Below are positions 16,755-27,912 of a stretch of DNA of 64,000 nt, one piece after another. The stretch is from Thermaurantiacus tibetensis. Lineage in GTDB: Bacteria > Pseudomonadota > Alphaproteobacteria > Sphingomonadales > Sphingomonadaceae. Where the stretch lies: assembly GCF_015354055.1 (NCBI RefSeq), contig NZ_JACHTM010000002.1, positions 620,001 to 684,000 on the forward strand. The letters are read 5' to 3'. The notes under the pieces are model-generated. The model was not told the origin of the DNA. It made no database searches and was given only the letters and a program-made list of their open reading frames with translations. A program made the translations under genes and the position numbers. The stretch's first letter is position 1. Each line of letters begins with the position of its first letter.

Positions 16755-19700
16755 GTGAGTCGCGCGCCTTCCACGCTCCTTCAGGTCACGTCCCACTTCT
16801 CGCTGCTGCGCGGCGCCTCCTCGGCCGACGAGCTGTTCGCAACCGCCGCCGCGCAGGGGTGGAAGGCGCTCGCCATCACCGACCGGAACACGGTCTCGGG
16901 CCTAGTGCGCGCCCATCTCGCTGCGAAGGCCACGGGCCTGCGCCACATTCCTGGCTGCCGGCTCGACCTCACCCGCGATGATGGCACGGCCGGCGCCTCG
17001 CTCCTCGTCTACCCGCGCGACCTTGCCGGCTGGGGCGAGCTCACGACGCTCTTGACCATCGGCAAGCGGCGCGCCGGGAAGGGGCAGTGCCGCATCGGCT
17101 GGGAGGATGTGGCGGCCCACGCCCATGGCCTCGAGGCGGTGCTGGTGCCGGCGCGCCTGACCCTTGCCGACGCCGAAGCCTTCGCTGCCATCTTCCCCCG
17201 CTCGGGCCGCATCGGCCTCGCGTTGCGCCGGCTTCCGGGCGAGGCGGCGCGGCTTGCCCGGCTCGACGCGCTCGCCCGCCGCCTCGCCCTTCCCACCATC
17301 GCGCTTGCCGACACGCTCTACCACGCGCCGTCGCGCCAGATGCTCGCCGACGTGCTCGCCTGCATCAGGCTCAAATGCACCATCGACACGCTGGGCGCCC
17401 GGCGCACCCACCATGCCGACCGCCACCTGCTCGGCCCTGCCGAGATGGCGCGGCGCTTCGCGCTCTATCCCGAGGCGCTTGCCGAGGCGGAGCGGCTTGC
17501 CGAGCGCCTCGCCTTCTCGCTCGCCGACCTCCGCTATCGGTATCCCGAGGAACGGCCGGACCCGTCGCTCACCCCGCAGGAGACGCTGGAGAAGCTCACC
17601 TGGGAGGGGGCTGCCGCCCGCTACCCCCATGGCGTCCCGCCCGCCGTCCGTGCCCAGCTCGCCCACGAGCTCGGCCTCATCCGCCAGATGGGCTATGCGC
17701 CCTATTTCCTGACCGTTCATGCGATCGTCCGCTTCGCACGCTCGCGCGGCATCCTCTGCCAGGGGCGCGGCTCGGCGGCCAACTCCGCCGTCTGCTACGT
17801 GCTCGGAATCACCGCGATCGACCCGGTCCGCTCGGAGCTTCTCTTCGAGCGCTTCATCTCGACCGAGCGCAACGAACCGCCCGACATCGACGTCGACTTC
17901 GAACACGAACGGCGCGAGGAGGTCATCCAGTGGATCTACGACCATTATGGCCGCGACCGCGCGGCGCTCACCGCCGTCGTCTCCCGCTTCCGCGCGCGGG
18001 GCGCGGTGCGCGAGGTGGGCAAGGCGCTCGGCCTTCCTGAGGACGTGACCGCAGCGCTTGCCGGCCAGGTCTGGGGCTGGTCGTCCGAAGGGGTGGAGGC
18101 ACGCCACGCGGCAGACCTCGGGCTCGACCCGACGGACCGGCGCCTGGCGCTCACCCTCGCGCTTGCCCGCGAGCTCATCGGCACGCCGCGCCACCTCTCC
18201 CAGCACCCCGGCGGCTTCGTGCTGACCGAGGCGCCGCTCCACCGCCTCGTCCCCATCGAGCCCGCGGCCATGCCCGACCGGCAGGTGATCGAGTGGGAGA
18301 AGGACGACATCGAGGCGCTGGGCTTCATGAAGGTCGACGTGCTGGGGTTGGGCATGCTGGGGTGCCTGCGCCGCGCCTTCGCCCTGCTGCGCACCCACAA
18401 GGGGCTCGACCTCGACCTTGCCACCATCCCGGCCGAGGATCCGGCGACCTACGCCATGATCCGCCGCGCCGACACGCTCGGCGTCTTCCAGATCGAGAGC
18501 CGGGCGCAGATGGCGATGCTGCCGAGGCTCAAGCCCGCCACCTTCTACGATCTCGTGATCGAGGTCGCGATCGTCCGCCCCGGCCCCATCCAGGGGGACA
18601 TGGTCCACCCCTATCTCCGCCGCCGCGAGGGGAAGGAGCCGGTCAGCTTCCCCTCGCCCGCGCTCGAGCGCGTGCTGGGCAAGACGCTCGGCGTGCCGCT
18701 CTTCCAGGAGCAGGCGATGAAGGTGGCGATCGTCTGCGCCGGCTTCACGGCATCAGAAGCCGATGCGCTCCGCCGCTCGATGGCGACCTTCAAGTTCACT
18801 GGCGGCGTCTCCCACTTCCGCGACAAGCTGGTCGCGGGCATGGTCGCCCGCGGCTACGATGCCGCGTTCGCCGAGAAGACCTTCCGCCAGATCGAGGGCT
18901 TCGGCTCCTACGGCTTCCCGGAAAGCCACGCCGCCTCCTTCGCCCTCATCGCCTATGCTTCCTCGTGGATGAAGTGCCACCACCCCGAGGTCTTCGCCTG
19001 CGCGCTTCTGAATTCCCAGCCGATGGGCTTCTACGCGCCCGCCCAGATCGTCCGCGACGCGCGCGAGCATGGAGTCGAGGTGCGGCCCGTTTGCATCGCG
19101 GCAAGCCAGTGGGACTGCACGCTGGAACCGGGCGAGGGCGGCCGGCTTGCGCTGCGGCTCGGCTTGCGCATGGTGAAGGGTCTCGCGCAAGCCGACGCGG
19201 AGCGGATCCTCGCCGCCCGCGCCGGTGTGTCCGAGCTTGCGCTTCTCCACCGCCGCAGCGGCGCCTCCCGCGCTGCCTTCGAGCGGCTTGCCGAGGCCGA
19301 TGCCTTCCGCGCCTTCGGCCTCTCGCGGCGGCAGGCGCTGTGGGGGGTGAAGGGCCTCGGCGAAACGCCTCTCCCCCTCTTTGCTGCGGCCGATGCTGCG
19401 CAGCAGGGGCCGGAGCCCCAGGTGGTGCTCAGGCCCATGCGCGAAGGCGCCGAAGTGGTCGAGGACTATCGGGCAACCGCACTCACGCTGCGCGCCCACC
19501 CGCTCGCCTTCCTCCGCGCCGAGCTCGCACGCACCCGCCACCGCCCGCTCGCCGCGCTTGCCGGGGTGCCAGACGGCCGGCCGTTCCGGGGTGCCGGCAT
19601 CATCCTCGTCCGCCAGAAGCCGGGCTCGGCGAAGGGCGTCATGTTCGCAACGCTCGAGGACGAGACGGGCCAGGCCAACGTCGTCATCTGGCCGCAGCTG

Positions 19701-19982
19701 TTCGAGGCCGAGCGGCGCCTCATCCTTTCGGCCTCGATGCTGGGCGTCGACGGCGTCGTCCAGCGCGAGGGGGAGGTGATCCACCTCGTCGCCCGCCGCC
19801 TTGCCGACCTCTCCCCGCTTCTTGCCACCGTCGGCGAACGGGACTGGAGGGTGCCGGCAAGCCGGGGCGACGAGGCGCGCGGCGGCGGCGGCCCGGATGC
19901 CCGCGTGCGGGACGAAGCGCCGCGCCTTGCCTTCCGCTCCTCGGGCATCGGCCACCCGCGGGCCATTCGGGTCGCGCGCTGA
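16755..19982 (+). CDS. dnaE2: Error-prone DNA polymerase DnaE2 (ImuC)
   Basis: A C-family polymerase of 1075 residues that performs damage-induced mutagenic synthesis with ImuA and ImuB. An N-terminal PHP domain ([29 protein letters not shown]) is followed by the polymerase core with [16 protein letters not shown] and the catalytic acidic motif [14 protein letters not shown] helix-hairpin-helix region and a C-terminal OB-fold domain complete it. At this length and with this neighbourhood it is DnaE2, not replicative DnaE (about 1150). The start is GTG at 16755. The next 135 nt, to the tetR end, hold no recognised gene. Confidence 0.95.
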   Translation: MSRAPSTLLQVTSHFSLLRGASSADELFATAAAQGWKALAITDRNTVSGLVRAHLAAKATGLRHIPGCRLDLTRDDGTAGASLLVYPRDLAGWGELTTLLTIGKRRAGKGQCRIGWEDVAAHAHGLEAVLVPARLTLADAEAFAAIFPRSGRIGLALRRLPGEAARLARLDALARRLALPTIALADTLYHAPSRQMLADVLACIRLKCTIDTLGARRTHHADRHLLGPAEMARRFALYPEALAEAERLAERLAFSLADLRYRYPEERPDPSLTPQETLEKLTWEGAAARYPHGVPPAVRAQLAHELGLIRQMGYAPYFLTVHAIVRFARSRGILCQGRGSAANSAVCYVLGITAIDPVRSELLFERFISTERNEPPDIDVDFEHERREEVIQWIYDHYGRDRAALTAVVSRFRARGAVREVGKALGLPEDVTAALAGQVWGWSSEGVEARHAADLGLDPTDRRLALTLALARELIGTPRHLSQHPGGFVLTEAPLHRLVPIEPAAMPDRQVIEWEKDDIEALGFMKVDVLGLGMLGCLRRAFALLRTHKGLDLDLATIPAEDPATYAMIRRADTLGVFQIESRAQMAMLPRLKPATFYDLVIEVAIVRPGPIQGDMVHPYLRRREGKEPVSFPSPALERVLGKTLGVPLFQEQAMKVAIVCAGFTASEADALRRSMATFKFTGGVSHFRDKLVAGMVARGYDAAFAEKTFRQIEGFGSYGFPESHAASFALIAYASSWMKCHHPEVFACALLNSQPMGFYAPAQIVRDAREHGVEVRPVCIAASQWDCTLEPGEGGRLALRLGLRMVKGLAQADAERILAARAGVSELALLHRRSGASRAAFERLAEADAFRAFGLSRRQALWGVKGLGETPLPLFAAADAAQQGPEPQVVLRPMREGAEVVEDYRATALTLRAHPLAFLRAELARTRHRPLAALAGVPDGRPFRGAGIILVRQKPGSAKGVMFATLEDETGQANVVIWPQLFEAERRLILSASMLGVDGVVQREGEVIHLVARRLADLSPLLATVGERDWRVPASRGDEARGGGGPDARVRDEAPRLAFRSSGIGHPRAIRVAR

Positions 19983-20117
19983 ACGGCCGCGCTGGCTGGC
20001 CAATGGCGCAGCATGCACCGGAACCTTTGCCCACCACCTGAAGGCGGCCGCCTGCCGAAGCACCACGGCCGCCCCCGACCGGAACGCGGCCTGCCAATGC
20101 CCAAGACCCGACGAGGG

Positions 20118-20765
20118 CTAGCTGGCGGCCATGAGTCCGGACCGGCCATTGGCCGCCAGCGCCCGCACGCCGGCCAGGACCGCCGCCTGGGCAGCGGCAA
20201 TGTCCAGGCCGTGGACCTTGCGCAGCTGGAGCCAACTCTCGATGCTTATCAGGAGAACCATGGCCTCAAGGCTCGCGGGATCCGGCCGCGCGTCCTCGGG
20301 CACGCGCGCGAGGAAGACGTTCCGGCTCATGAGGGCAATCTCGGCACCCGCGGCATCGAGCGCCGCGGACCGGTTGCGGTAGATGTCGAGCGCCCGCTTG
20401 AACGGCGCGACAGCCTCGTAGAACTCGGCCCGGCGGGCGACGATCTCCGGCAGGATCTCCGGCCAGCCGCTTGCCGCGAACGGCTTGTCGATGAACGTCT
20501 GCGCGCGATCGAGGATCACCCCCGCAATCTCGAGGTAGAGCCGGTCCATGTCCTCGAAGTGGCGGAAGACGGTCCGGAGCGAGAGGCCGGCCCGGTCCGC
20601 CACCGTCTCGGCCGTGGGCGCGAGATTGCCCTCCTCGACGAGGGCGACGAGGGCGGCCACGATCCGATTGCGGCTGGAGAGGGAGCGGAGGCGACGGCCG
20701 TCGGGCCGGCCCGCAGGCTGGGGATCCTCCCGAAGGGCAACCGGTCCCGGCTCCGAAACGTGCAT
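20118..20765 (-). CDS. TetR/AcrR family transcriptional regulator
   Basis: A 215-residue regulator. The DNA-binding helix-turn-helix is TAETVADRAGLSLRTVFRHF at about residues 51-70. The C-terminal ligand domain (about 80-215) is typical in size, but its ligand is unknown. ATG at 20765 is preferred to a TTG 36 nt upstream. It is divergent from the helix-turn-helix/terminase-like gene; an inverted repeat lies between them and may be its operator. Confidence 0.85.
   Translation of the reverse strand: MHVSEPGPVALREDPQPAGRPDGRRLRSLSSRNRIVAALVALVEEGNLAPTAETVADRAGLSLRTVFRHFEDMDRLYLEIAGVILDRAQTFIDKPFAASGWPEILPEIVARRAEFYEAVAPFKRALDIYRNRSAALDAAGAEIALMSRNVFLARVPEDARPDPASLEAMVLLISIESWLQLRKVHGLDIAAAQAAVLAGVRALAANGRSGLMAAS
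20121..20160. repeat. 10-bp perfect inverted repeat at the 3' end of tetR
   Basis: GCTGGCGGCC at 20121-20130 pairs perfectly with GGCCGCCAGC at 20151-20160, with a 20-nt loop. It covers the last codons of tetR and lies where dnaE2 transcripts arrive from the other side. It may act as a hairpin barrier between the convergent genes, but there is no T-tract. Confidence 0.45.
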
Positions 20766-20823
20766 CGCTCGATTGTTACGTCGCCGGAAGGCCAGCGGCA
20801 AGCCGGCGAGCGCAAGGGCTTCT

Positions 20824-20843
20824 GACAGAATGACGCATCTGTC
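20824..20843. promoter_or_regulatory. Candidate TetR operator (inverted repeat)
   Basis: GACAGA-N8-TCTGTC lies in the 109-nt divergent region between tetR and the next gene. Size and placement fit a TetR-family operator controlling both directions. The surrounding bases are the most AT-rich nearby, as expected for a promoter region. Confidence 0.4.
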
Positions 20844-20874
20844 CTACAATGTCCATTATGGTTATGAATGATGC

Positions 20875-21531
20875 ATGAATCGAGCGAACCGCGCTGACGC
20901 CTCCGTTCCGTCGAGAACGCCATCCGCTGCGGGGACGCGGAAGCGGAAGGAGCCGCGCCACCCCGCGCGCAACGCCGAGGCACGGGCTGTGCGCCGCCCG
21001 CGACGCCCCCGTGACCCGGCCGCCCCGTGGACCGAGCGGGAGCGCACCACTTTCATTGCCCGCCTTGCCGAGGGCATGTCCGTGGTCGAGGCAGCTCGGC
21101 TCGTGGGACGCACGCGCACGTCGGCGCTTGCCGAGCGCGCCCGCGACCCGCTGTTCGCAGCGCGCTGGGACTCGGTTCTCGAGTGCGCCTTCGAGGTGCT
21201 CGAGACCCGGCTTCTCAGCCGGGCGATCGGCGGCGTGGCCGAGACGATGGCGCCCTTCGGTTCCGGCTCGGGGGCACGCGCCCCCGACGACACGCGGCTT
21301 GCCCGCTGGATCCTCTCGAACCTGCGCGAGAGGCCATGGAACGCACGGACCTCTGCCACGACGTCGGCGTCCGGCGCGGCGGGTCGCGCTGGGGCCGGCC
21401 GGCCCATCGATCCTTCCCCGCGGGGCCCGGAGCCGGTCGACCCCCGCGCCGAGCAGGAACGGATCGACCGGCTGATCGCAGAAGTGGCCGCGCGCATTGC
21501 CGAGGCGGAAGCGGCCCGGGGCCGGAACTGA
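20875..21531 (+). CDS. Helix-turn-helix protein resembling phage terminase small subunits
   Basis: A 218-residue protein, very basic at the N-terminus (about 1-50, rich in Arg/Lys/Pro). A central region WTERERTTFIARLAEGMSVV and EAARLVGRTRTSALAER resembles the helix-turn-helix segment of short alphaproteobacterial proteins annotated as terminase-small-subunit-like. No large terminase or other phage gene is near, so it is either a domesticated relic or an unrelated DNA-binding protein. The C-terminal part has low complexity (Ala/Gly/Arg). Its function is not established; it is divergent from tetR. The 112 nt after it, to the convergent prsR, hold only a weak GCCTT-N4-AAGGC hairpin. Confidence 0.6.
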   Translation: MNRANRADASVPSRTPSAAGTRKRKEPRHPARNAEARAVRRPRRPRDPAAPWTERERTTFIARLAEGMSVVEAARLVGRTRTSALAERARDPLFAARWDSVLECAFEVLETRLLSRAIGGVAETMAPFGSGSGARAPDDTRLARWILSNLRERPWNARTSATTSASGAAGRAGAGRPIDPSPRGPEPVDPRAEQERIDRLIAEVAARIAEAEAARGRN

Positions 21532-21643
21532 TCGCGCCGGTCCCACCCGTGCCTTCGCCAAGGCGGCCGGGCGGCTCCCGAAGCCCGGGCGGCATCGCTG
21601 CCGGCCTCGCCCGCGCCGGTGCGGGCGCTCAAGGGCCGCCCGG

Positions 21644-23035
<1,392 letters not shown>

Positions 23036-23046
23036 GGCTCGTCTCC

Positions 23047-25227
23047 TCAGGCCCGCTCGAGCCGCGGGCGGCTTTTCGCCGCGAGCGGCAGCGTGATGGT
23101 GAATCGGCTTCCCTCGCCGGGCTTGCTGGTGACCTCCATCCGCCCGCCGTGCGTCCGGGCGATCTCGCGCGCCTCGAAGGCGCCGATGCCGAAGCCCTTC
23201 GCCTTGCTCGACCGAAACGGCCGGAACAGCTCCTCGCGGATGAAGGCCCGCGACATGCCATGGCCGCGGTCGATGACCGACAGGCGCGCGGTGCGCGCCG
23301 TGCGCTCGAGGCGGATGGTGACCGGCGCATCGGGCGCGCTTGCGTCGATCGCGTTCTGGACGATGTGGGCGAGCATCGTCTCGAGCCGCCCGGCGTCTCC
23401 GGCCACGGGTACGCTCTCCTCGATCCCCTCGACCTCCAGCGCGGCATGAGCGCGGCGGGCGGAAGCGGCCACCACGGCAACAACCCGCGCGAGATCGACC
23501 ACCTCGGCCGGAGCGTCCGCGGCAGGCGGGGCCGGGGTGTCCGCCTCCTGCTGCCGGCCCATCAGCGCCAGGAGGTCGGTCATCTTGGTCACGCTGGCCT
23601 GGAGCGTCGCGAGCAGATCCTCCCGGAACGCGGGGTTCTCCATGTGCTTCTCGGCATTGCGGGTGACGAGCGCGAGCTGGCTCACGACGTTCTTGAGGTC
23701 GTGCATCACGAAGGCGAAGCGGCGGTTGAACTCCTCGAAGCTCCGCGCCTCGTCGAGTGCCATCTGGGTTGCGGCCTCGGCGAGGTAGCTCGCCGCCTGG
23801 CGCCCCAGGGTTCGCAGCAGGTCATAGTCCTCCCAGTTGAGGTCGCGGACGGCAAGGCTTCGCTCGAGCAGGAGAGCAGCCAGCAGCCGGCCCCGATGCG
23901 GGAGCGGAACGGCGAGCCAGACGGTCCGGTCGGCGAGCAGCACCTCCGCACAGTCCGCCCGCCGCGGGTGACCTTCGTTGCGGCCGGAGCCCGGCGCATC
24001 GGTGCGAACCTGGTCAAAGTCGACCACCCGGCCGGTCTCGGCCATGAAGGCGACGAGCGGCGAGTCCGGCCGGAATGCCTCGGCCACCGCCTCCGGATCG
24101 AGCCCGCCCCAGTTCCAGCGCGCGGTCTCGCGGAAGCCGCCCTCCTCGTCCGGCTCGAGGAGGAGCCCCCCGGGGGCGTCCACGACCGTCGCCACCGCCT
24201 CGATCACGCGCTCGCGGATGGGCTGCGGGGCCGCGCCGGGCCTCCCCACGGCGTCGAGCTTGTCGAGGAAGCGCAACCATTCCGCCCGGTAGTCGTAGCG
24301 GTAGCGGTAGAAGTTGCGGGCGATCAGCACGCGAAGGCGGGCGCGGACCGCCGGCGAGAGGGCCACCAACGCGCCGCCGACGAGGGTGACGGCGAGGAAC
24401 ATCACCTGCAGCACGACGCCCCAGTCGCCGCCGGCGAGCCGGAGACCGTAGGCGAGCAGCGACATGAAGATGAGGTAGACGCCGATGGCCGCGAAGCTGA
24501 TGGTCGAGAAGGCGGCGTCGCGCGAGAGGGCGAAGCGGTTGGTCGCCTCATCCCGGAAGGCGATGAAGAGCAGGGGAACGGCAAGCGCGTTGACGGCACC
24601 CCGGAGCTCGACGAGCACGACCGACAGCTCGCCCAGCAGGAACTGGAGGGTGTAAAGATTGAGGTCGTAGGCGAAGACGACGAGGAGGGCGACCAGGAAG
24701 AAGCGGATCGCGGGGCCGCGCGTGTCGCGCGAAGAGACGTGGATGTTGTGGACGAGAACCAGCCCCGAAATGGCGAGCACCAGTCGCGCCACGACCGAGA
24801 GGAGGGGGGCCGGTGCGCTCACGAGGTCGGGGCGTAGGGCGACGGCGGGCCCGAGGACCGAGTCGAGAGCAAGCTCGAGGGCGACAAGGAAGCCGAGGCC
24901 TGCGGCAACGACGAAGCCGGAGCGGAGGTTCCGGTCCATCCCCCAGGGGCGCTGGAGGACGAGGAGCAGCACCACCAGCCAGCCCGCGGTCCGGAGCGTC
25001 TCGGCCTGGCCAACGCCCGGGACCCGCTCGAACCCGTAGGCGAAGGCGAGCGCGGTCAGCCCGGCCCAGCCGGCGACGATCGTCGAGGCTCCGGCGACGA
25101 GAAGGCCGAAGATGCGCTCGCGCGCGTGGAACAGGAGCCAGACGGCGAGTGCGAGAAACGCGCCGCACGCGACGAGGTGGCTCACGATCCCGATGCCGCT
25201 GACCGAGCCCGCCACTCCGGCCGCCAT
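23047..25227 (-). CDS. prsK: PEP-CTERM system sensor histidine kinase PrsK
   Basis: A membrane histidine kinase of 726 residues. An N-terminal block of 8-9 hydrophobic segments (about 10-300) leads to the typical KYDYR-like junction, here RYDYRAEWLRFLDKL. A GAF-like region follows, then the phospho-acceptor H-box (FVMHDLKNVVSQL) and an ATPase domain with N box NAIDAS and GxG FGIGAFEAREIA. ATG at 25227 matches the usual PrsK start (MAAGVAGSVSGIGIVSHL) after a GGGGAGG ribosome site; the open frame extends upstream without similarity. No exosortase gene is in the window. Confidence 0.85.
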   Translation of the reverse strand: MAAGVAGSVSGIGIVSHLVACGAFLALAVWLLFHARERIFGLLVAGASTIVAGWAGLTALAFAYGFERVPGVGQAETLRTAGWLVVLLLVLQRPWGMDRNLRSGFVVAAGLGFLVALELALDSVLGPAVALRPDLVSAPAPLLSVVARLVLAISGLVLVHNIHVSSRDTRGPAIRFFLVALLVVFAYDLNLYTLQFLLGELSVVLVELRGAVNALAVPLLFIAFRDEATNRFALSRDAAFSTISFAAIGVYLIFMSLLAYGLRLAGGDWGVVLQVMFLAVTLVGGALVALSPAVRARLRVLIARNFYRYRYDYRAEWLRFLDKLDAVGRPGAAPQPIRERVIEAVATVVDAPGGLLLEPDEEGGFRETARWNWGGLDPEAVAEAFRPDSPLVAFMAETGRVVDFDQVRTDAPGSGRNEGHPRRADCAEVLLADRTVWLAVPLPHRGRLLAALLLERSLAVRDLNWEDYDLLRTLGRQAASYLAEAATQMALDEARSFEEFNRRFAFVMHDLKNVVSQLALVTRNAEKHMENPAFREDLLATLQASVTKMTDLLALMGRQQEADTPAPPAADAPAEVVDLARVVAVVAASARRAHAALEVEGIEESVPVAGDAGRLETMLAHIVQNAIDASAPDAPVTIRLERTARTARLSVIDRGHGMSRAFIREELFRPFRSSKAKGFGIGAFEAREIARTHGGRMEVTSKPGEGSRFTITLPLAAKSRPRLERA

Positions 25228-25411
25228 CGCCCCGACCTCCCCGACTCCCGACCGCCGCCCTTGACCTGCGCGCCGCTCTCCAACCCGCGCCGGCCCGCAT
25301 CCGTCCGGCCTCGCGCCTGATGCCCCGGCGGGCCAGCCGCGCCAAGTCTGGACGGCCGACCTCGACAGCCGTGTAGCCATTTTTTACAAGGGGTGGCAAA
25401 TCTTCCGACAG
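25228..25411. other. Divergent intergenic region with an AT-rich island
   Basis: This 184-nt stretch separates prsK (-) from the next + strand genes. Its only distinctive element is the run TTTTTTACAA around 25380-25390, rare in this GC-rich sequence, where promoters would be expected. I found no sigma-54 site with correct spacing and no convincing -35/-10 pair. Confidence 0.4.
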
Positions 25412-25645
25412 TTGGCGCGCAGCAACGGGTCCGGCGGTCAGGTGCAGGGAAAGAGGCCACACGAGCCAGAGAGCCCAACGCAGGGTCGCGCTGGCAGGGG
25501 AAGGGGCGGCGCGGCTGGCGCGGCGGGGGATCGTGCCGCCCGCCTCGCCGCGGCGCTCCGCGCCAATCTGCGCCGGCGCAAGGGCCAGGCGCGGGATCTT
25601 GGCGGCGTCGGGCCCGGGGGAGCGGTGGAGGGAGAGACGCCGTGA
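25412..25645 (+). CDS. Small basic hypothetical protein upstream of GMC oxidoreductase
   Basis: A 77-residue open frame whose TGA overlaps the GTG start of the oxidoreductase (GTGA), suggesting coupling. It contains AARLAAALRANLRRRKGQAR, a helical basic motif I have seen at the C-terminus of small alphaproteobacterial hypothetical proteins. The start is uncertain: TTG at 25412, or GTG ten codons later. Function unknown; the coding call rests on the motif and overlap only. Confidence 0.45.
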   Translation: MARSNGSGGQVQGKRPHEPESPTQGRAGRGRGGAAGAAGDRAARLAAALRANLRRRKGQARDLGGVGPGGAVEGETP

Positions 25646-27276
25646 GCGAGGTCGACTACGTCATCGTGGGCGCGGGCTCGGCCGGCTGCGTGCTGGCCAA
25701 CCGGCTGACGGCAGACCCCTCCTTGCGGGTGCTGCTGCTCGAGGCCGGCCCGGAGGACCGGAGCCTCATGATCCACGTGCCGGTCGGCTACGCCCGGACG
25801 CTCAAGGACCCGAAGGTCAACTGGCTGTTCCAGACCGAGCCCGACCCGGGCTCCGGCGGGCGCGTCCACGTCTGGCCGCGAGGCAAGGTGCTCGGCGGCT
25901 CCTCGTCCATCAACGGCCTTCTCTACGTGCGCGGCCAGCCGGCGGACTATGATGGCTGGGCGCAGCTCGGGGCGACCGGCTGGAGCTATGCCGACGTGCT
26001 GCCCTACTTCCGCCGGGCCGAGGCGAACGAGCGGCTGGGCGACCCGTGGCACGGCACCGACGGTCCGCTCCACGTCTCCGACGCGACCACCCGCCACCCT
26101 GTGTCCGACGCGGTGGTGGCCGCGGGCATGCAGGCCGGCCTGCGCTTCAACGACGACGTGAACGGCCCCGAGCAGGACGGCATCAGCTACTTCCAGCTGA
26201 CCGTGAAGAACGGCCGGCGCTGGTCGGCGGCGATGGCCTACCTTCGCCCGGCGATGCGCCGGCCGAACCTCCGGGTCGAGACGGGCGCGCAGGCGGAAGC
26301 GGTGCTGTTCGAGGGGCGGCGCGCGACGGGCGTGCGCTACCGCCAGGGCGGCCGGTCGATCGAGGTGCGCGCCACGCGCGAGGTGCTGCTCTGCGGCGGC
26401 ACGGTCAACTCACCCCAGCTCCTCGAGCTTTCCGGCATCGGCGACCCTGCGGTGCTCGCAGCCGCCGGCATTCCCGTGCGGCATGCCCTCCCCGGCGTGG
26501 GGGCGAACCTGCAGGACCATTATGTCACCTCGTGCCAGTTCCGGCTGAAGCCGGGCACGGTCACGGTGAACCAGATGAGCCGGGGCTGGCGGCTCGGTGT
26601 CGAGGCGCTGCGCTACCTCGCGACGCGCCGGGGGCTCCTCACCCTCTCGGCTGCGCATGTGCAGGCCTACTGGCGCTCGCGCCCGGGCCTTGCCGGGCCC
26701 GACGTCCAGTATCACATCCTCCCCGCCACGGTCGACGTGGCGCGCTTCGTCGAGACCCAGGAGTGGGAGCTCGAGCGCGCGCCGGGCCTCACCATCGCGC
26801 CCTGCCAGCTCCGGCCAGAGAGCCGCGGCACCATCCACGTGACCTCGCCCGACCCCTTTGCGGCCCCCGCCATCCGCCCCAACTACCTTGCCGACCCGCT
26901 CGACTGCCAGACGATCGTCGCCGGCATGAAGTTCGCGCGGGTGATCGCGAGCCAGCCCGCGCTCGCGCCCTACATGGAGCGCGAGATCCTCCCCGGCCCT
27001 GCCGTGACGAGCGACGAGGATCTCCTCGCCCACGTCCGCGAGCACGGCTCCACCATCTACCACCCGGTCGGCACCTGCCGCATGGGCCCGGCGTCCGACC
27101 CGCTTGCCGTCACCGACCCGGCCGGGCGGGTTCACGGCATCGGGAACCTCAGGGTCGTCGATGCCTCGCTCATGCCGCGCCTCGTCTCGGGCAACACCAA
27201 CGCGCCGACCATCATGATGGCGGAGAAGCTGGCCGACTCGATCCTCGCCGACGCGCGCCGAGCGCTTGCCGCCTGA
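25642..27276 (+). CDS. GMC family FAD-dependent oxidoreductase (choline dehydrogenase-like)
   Basis: A 544-residue flavoprotein. The FAD dinucleotide motif is VIVGAGSAGCVLANRL at residues 7-22. GMC signature regions include PRGKVLGGSSSINGLLYVRG and CGGTVNSPQLLELSGIG. The active-site His lies in TIYHPVGTCRMG and the C-terminal Asn in SGNTNAPTIMMAEK. It oxidises an alcohol, but whether choline, another primary alcohol or a glucoside cannot be told. The start is GTG at 25642; a long in-frame upstream extension is not conserved. Confidence 0.9.
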   Translation: MSEVDYVIVGAGSAGCVLANRLTADPSLRVLLLEAGPEDRSLMIHVPVGYARTLKDPKVNWLFQTEPDPGSGGRVHVWPRGKVLGGSSSINGLLYVRGQPADYDGWAQLGATGWSYADVLPYFRRAEANERLGDPWHGTDGPLHVSDATTRHPVSDAVVAAGMQAGLRFNDDVNGPEQDGISYFQLTVKNGRRWSAAMAYLRPAMRRPNLRVETGAQAEAVLFEGRRATGVRYRQGGRSIEVRATREVLLCGGTVNSPQLLELSGIGDPAVLAAAGIPVRHALPGVGANLQDHYVTSCQFRLKPGTVTVNQMSRGWRLGVEALRYLATRRGLLTLSAAHVQAYWRSRPGLAGPDVQYHILPATVDVARFVETQEWELERAPGLTIAPCQLRPESRGTIHVTSPDPFAAPAIRPNYLADPLDCQTIVAGMKFARVIASQPALAPYMEREILPGPAVTSDEDLLAHVREHGSTIYHPVGTCRMGPASDPLAVTDPAGRVHGIGNLRVVDASLMPRLVSGNTNAPTIMMAEKLADSILADARRALAA

Positions 27277-27282
27277 GGTGCC

Positions 27283-27912
27283 TCAGCCTGCGGCGGCCCA
27301 GGGGCGCAACCAGTCGGCGATCGCCCGCGGATAGAGCGCAAGCTCGGCCTCGAGCACGCGGGCGGCAAGCGTCTCGGGCGTGTCGCCCGGCAGCACCGGC
27401 ACCCGCGCCTGTGCCAGCACGGGGCCGGAGTCGAGGACGGGCGTCACGAGATGGACGGTGGCCCCCGCCTCGCGGTCGCCAGCGGCCAGCGCCCGGGCAT
27501 GCGTGTCGAGCCCCGGGTAGAGCGGCAGCAGCGAGGGGTGGATGTTGACCATTCGCCCCTCCCAGCGGCGGACGAACCCTTCGGTCAGCACCCGCATGAA
27601 GCCGGCAAGCGCCACTGCCTCGACGCGATGGGCCGCGAGGAGGGCATGGAGCGCCTCCTCGAACGCCTCGCGCGAAGGAAACTCCCGGTGCGGCACCACC
27701 GCGGTCGGCACGCCGAGCGCCGCGGCCCGGGCCAGACCCGCCGCCTCCGCCCGGTTCGAGACCACGAGCACCACCTCGGCCGGATAGTCGGAAGCCTGCG
27801 CCGCCCGGGCGATCGCCTCCATGTTGCTGCCCCGCCCCGAGATGAGGATGGCCAGCCGCACCCGCCGGCCCGGCCGCGTCGGCCCGCCGCCCGCGCCGTC
27901 GGGCTCAGGCAT
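27283..27912 (-). CDS. purN: Phosphoribosylglycinamide formyltransferase
   Basis: GAR transformylase, third step of purine synthesis, 209 residues. It shows the N-terminal [13 protein letters not shown], the folate-site [16 protein letters not shown] with the catalytic Asn/His, and [15 protein letters not shown] containing the conserved Asp. ATG at 27912 overlaps the end of purM by 8 nt, so the pair is coupled. A longer upstream open frame runs inside purM and is not used. Confidence 0.95.
   Translation of the reverse strand: MPEPDGAGGGPTRPGRRVRLAILISGRGSNMEAIARAAQASDYPAEVVLVVSNRAEAAGLARAAALGVPTAVVPHREFPSREAFEEALHALLAAHRVEAVALAGFMRVLTEGFVRRWEGRMVNIHPSLLPLYPGLDTHARALAAGDREAGATVHLVTPVLDSGPVLAQARVPVLPGDTPETLAARVLEAELALYPRAIADWLRPWAAAG

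Noticed and set aside
21532-21643. Rho-independent terminator between the HTH gene and prsR
   Set aside because: A GCCTT-N4-AAGGC stem exists, but it is short and no T-tract follows.
25228-25411. Sigma-54 promoter upstream of prsK
   Set aside because: A TGGC...GGC pattern on the minus strand has the GG and GC elements about two bases too close.
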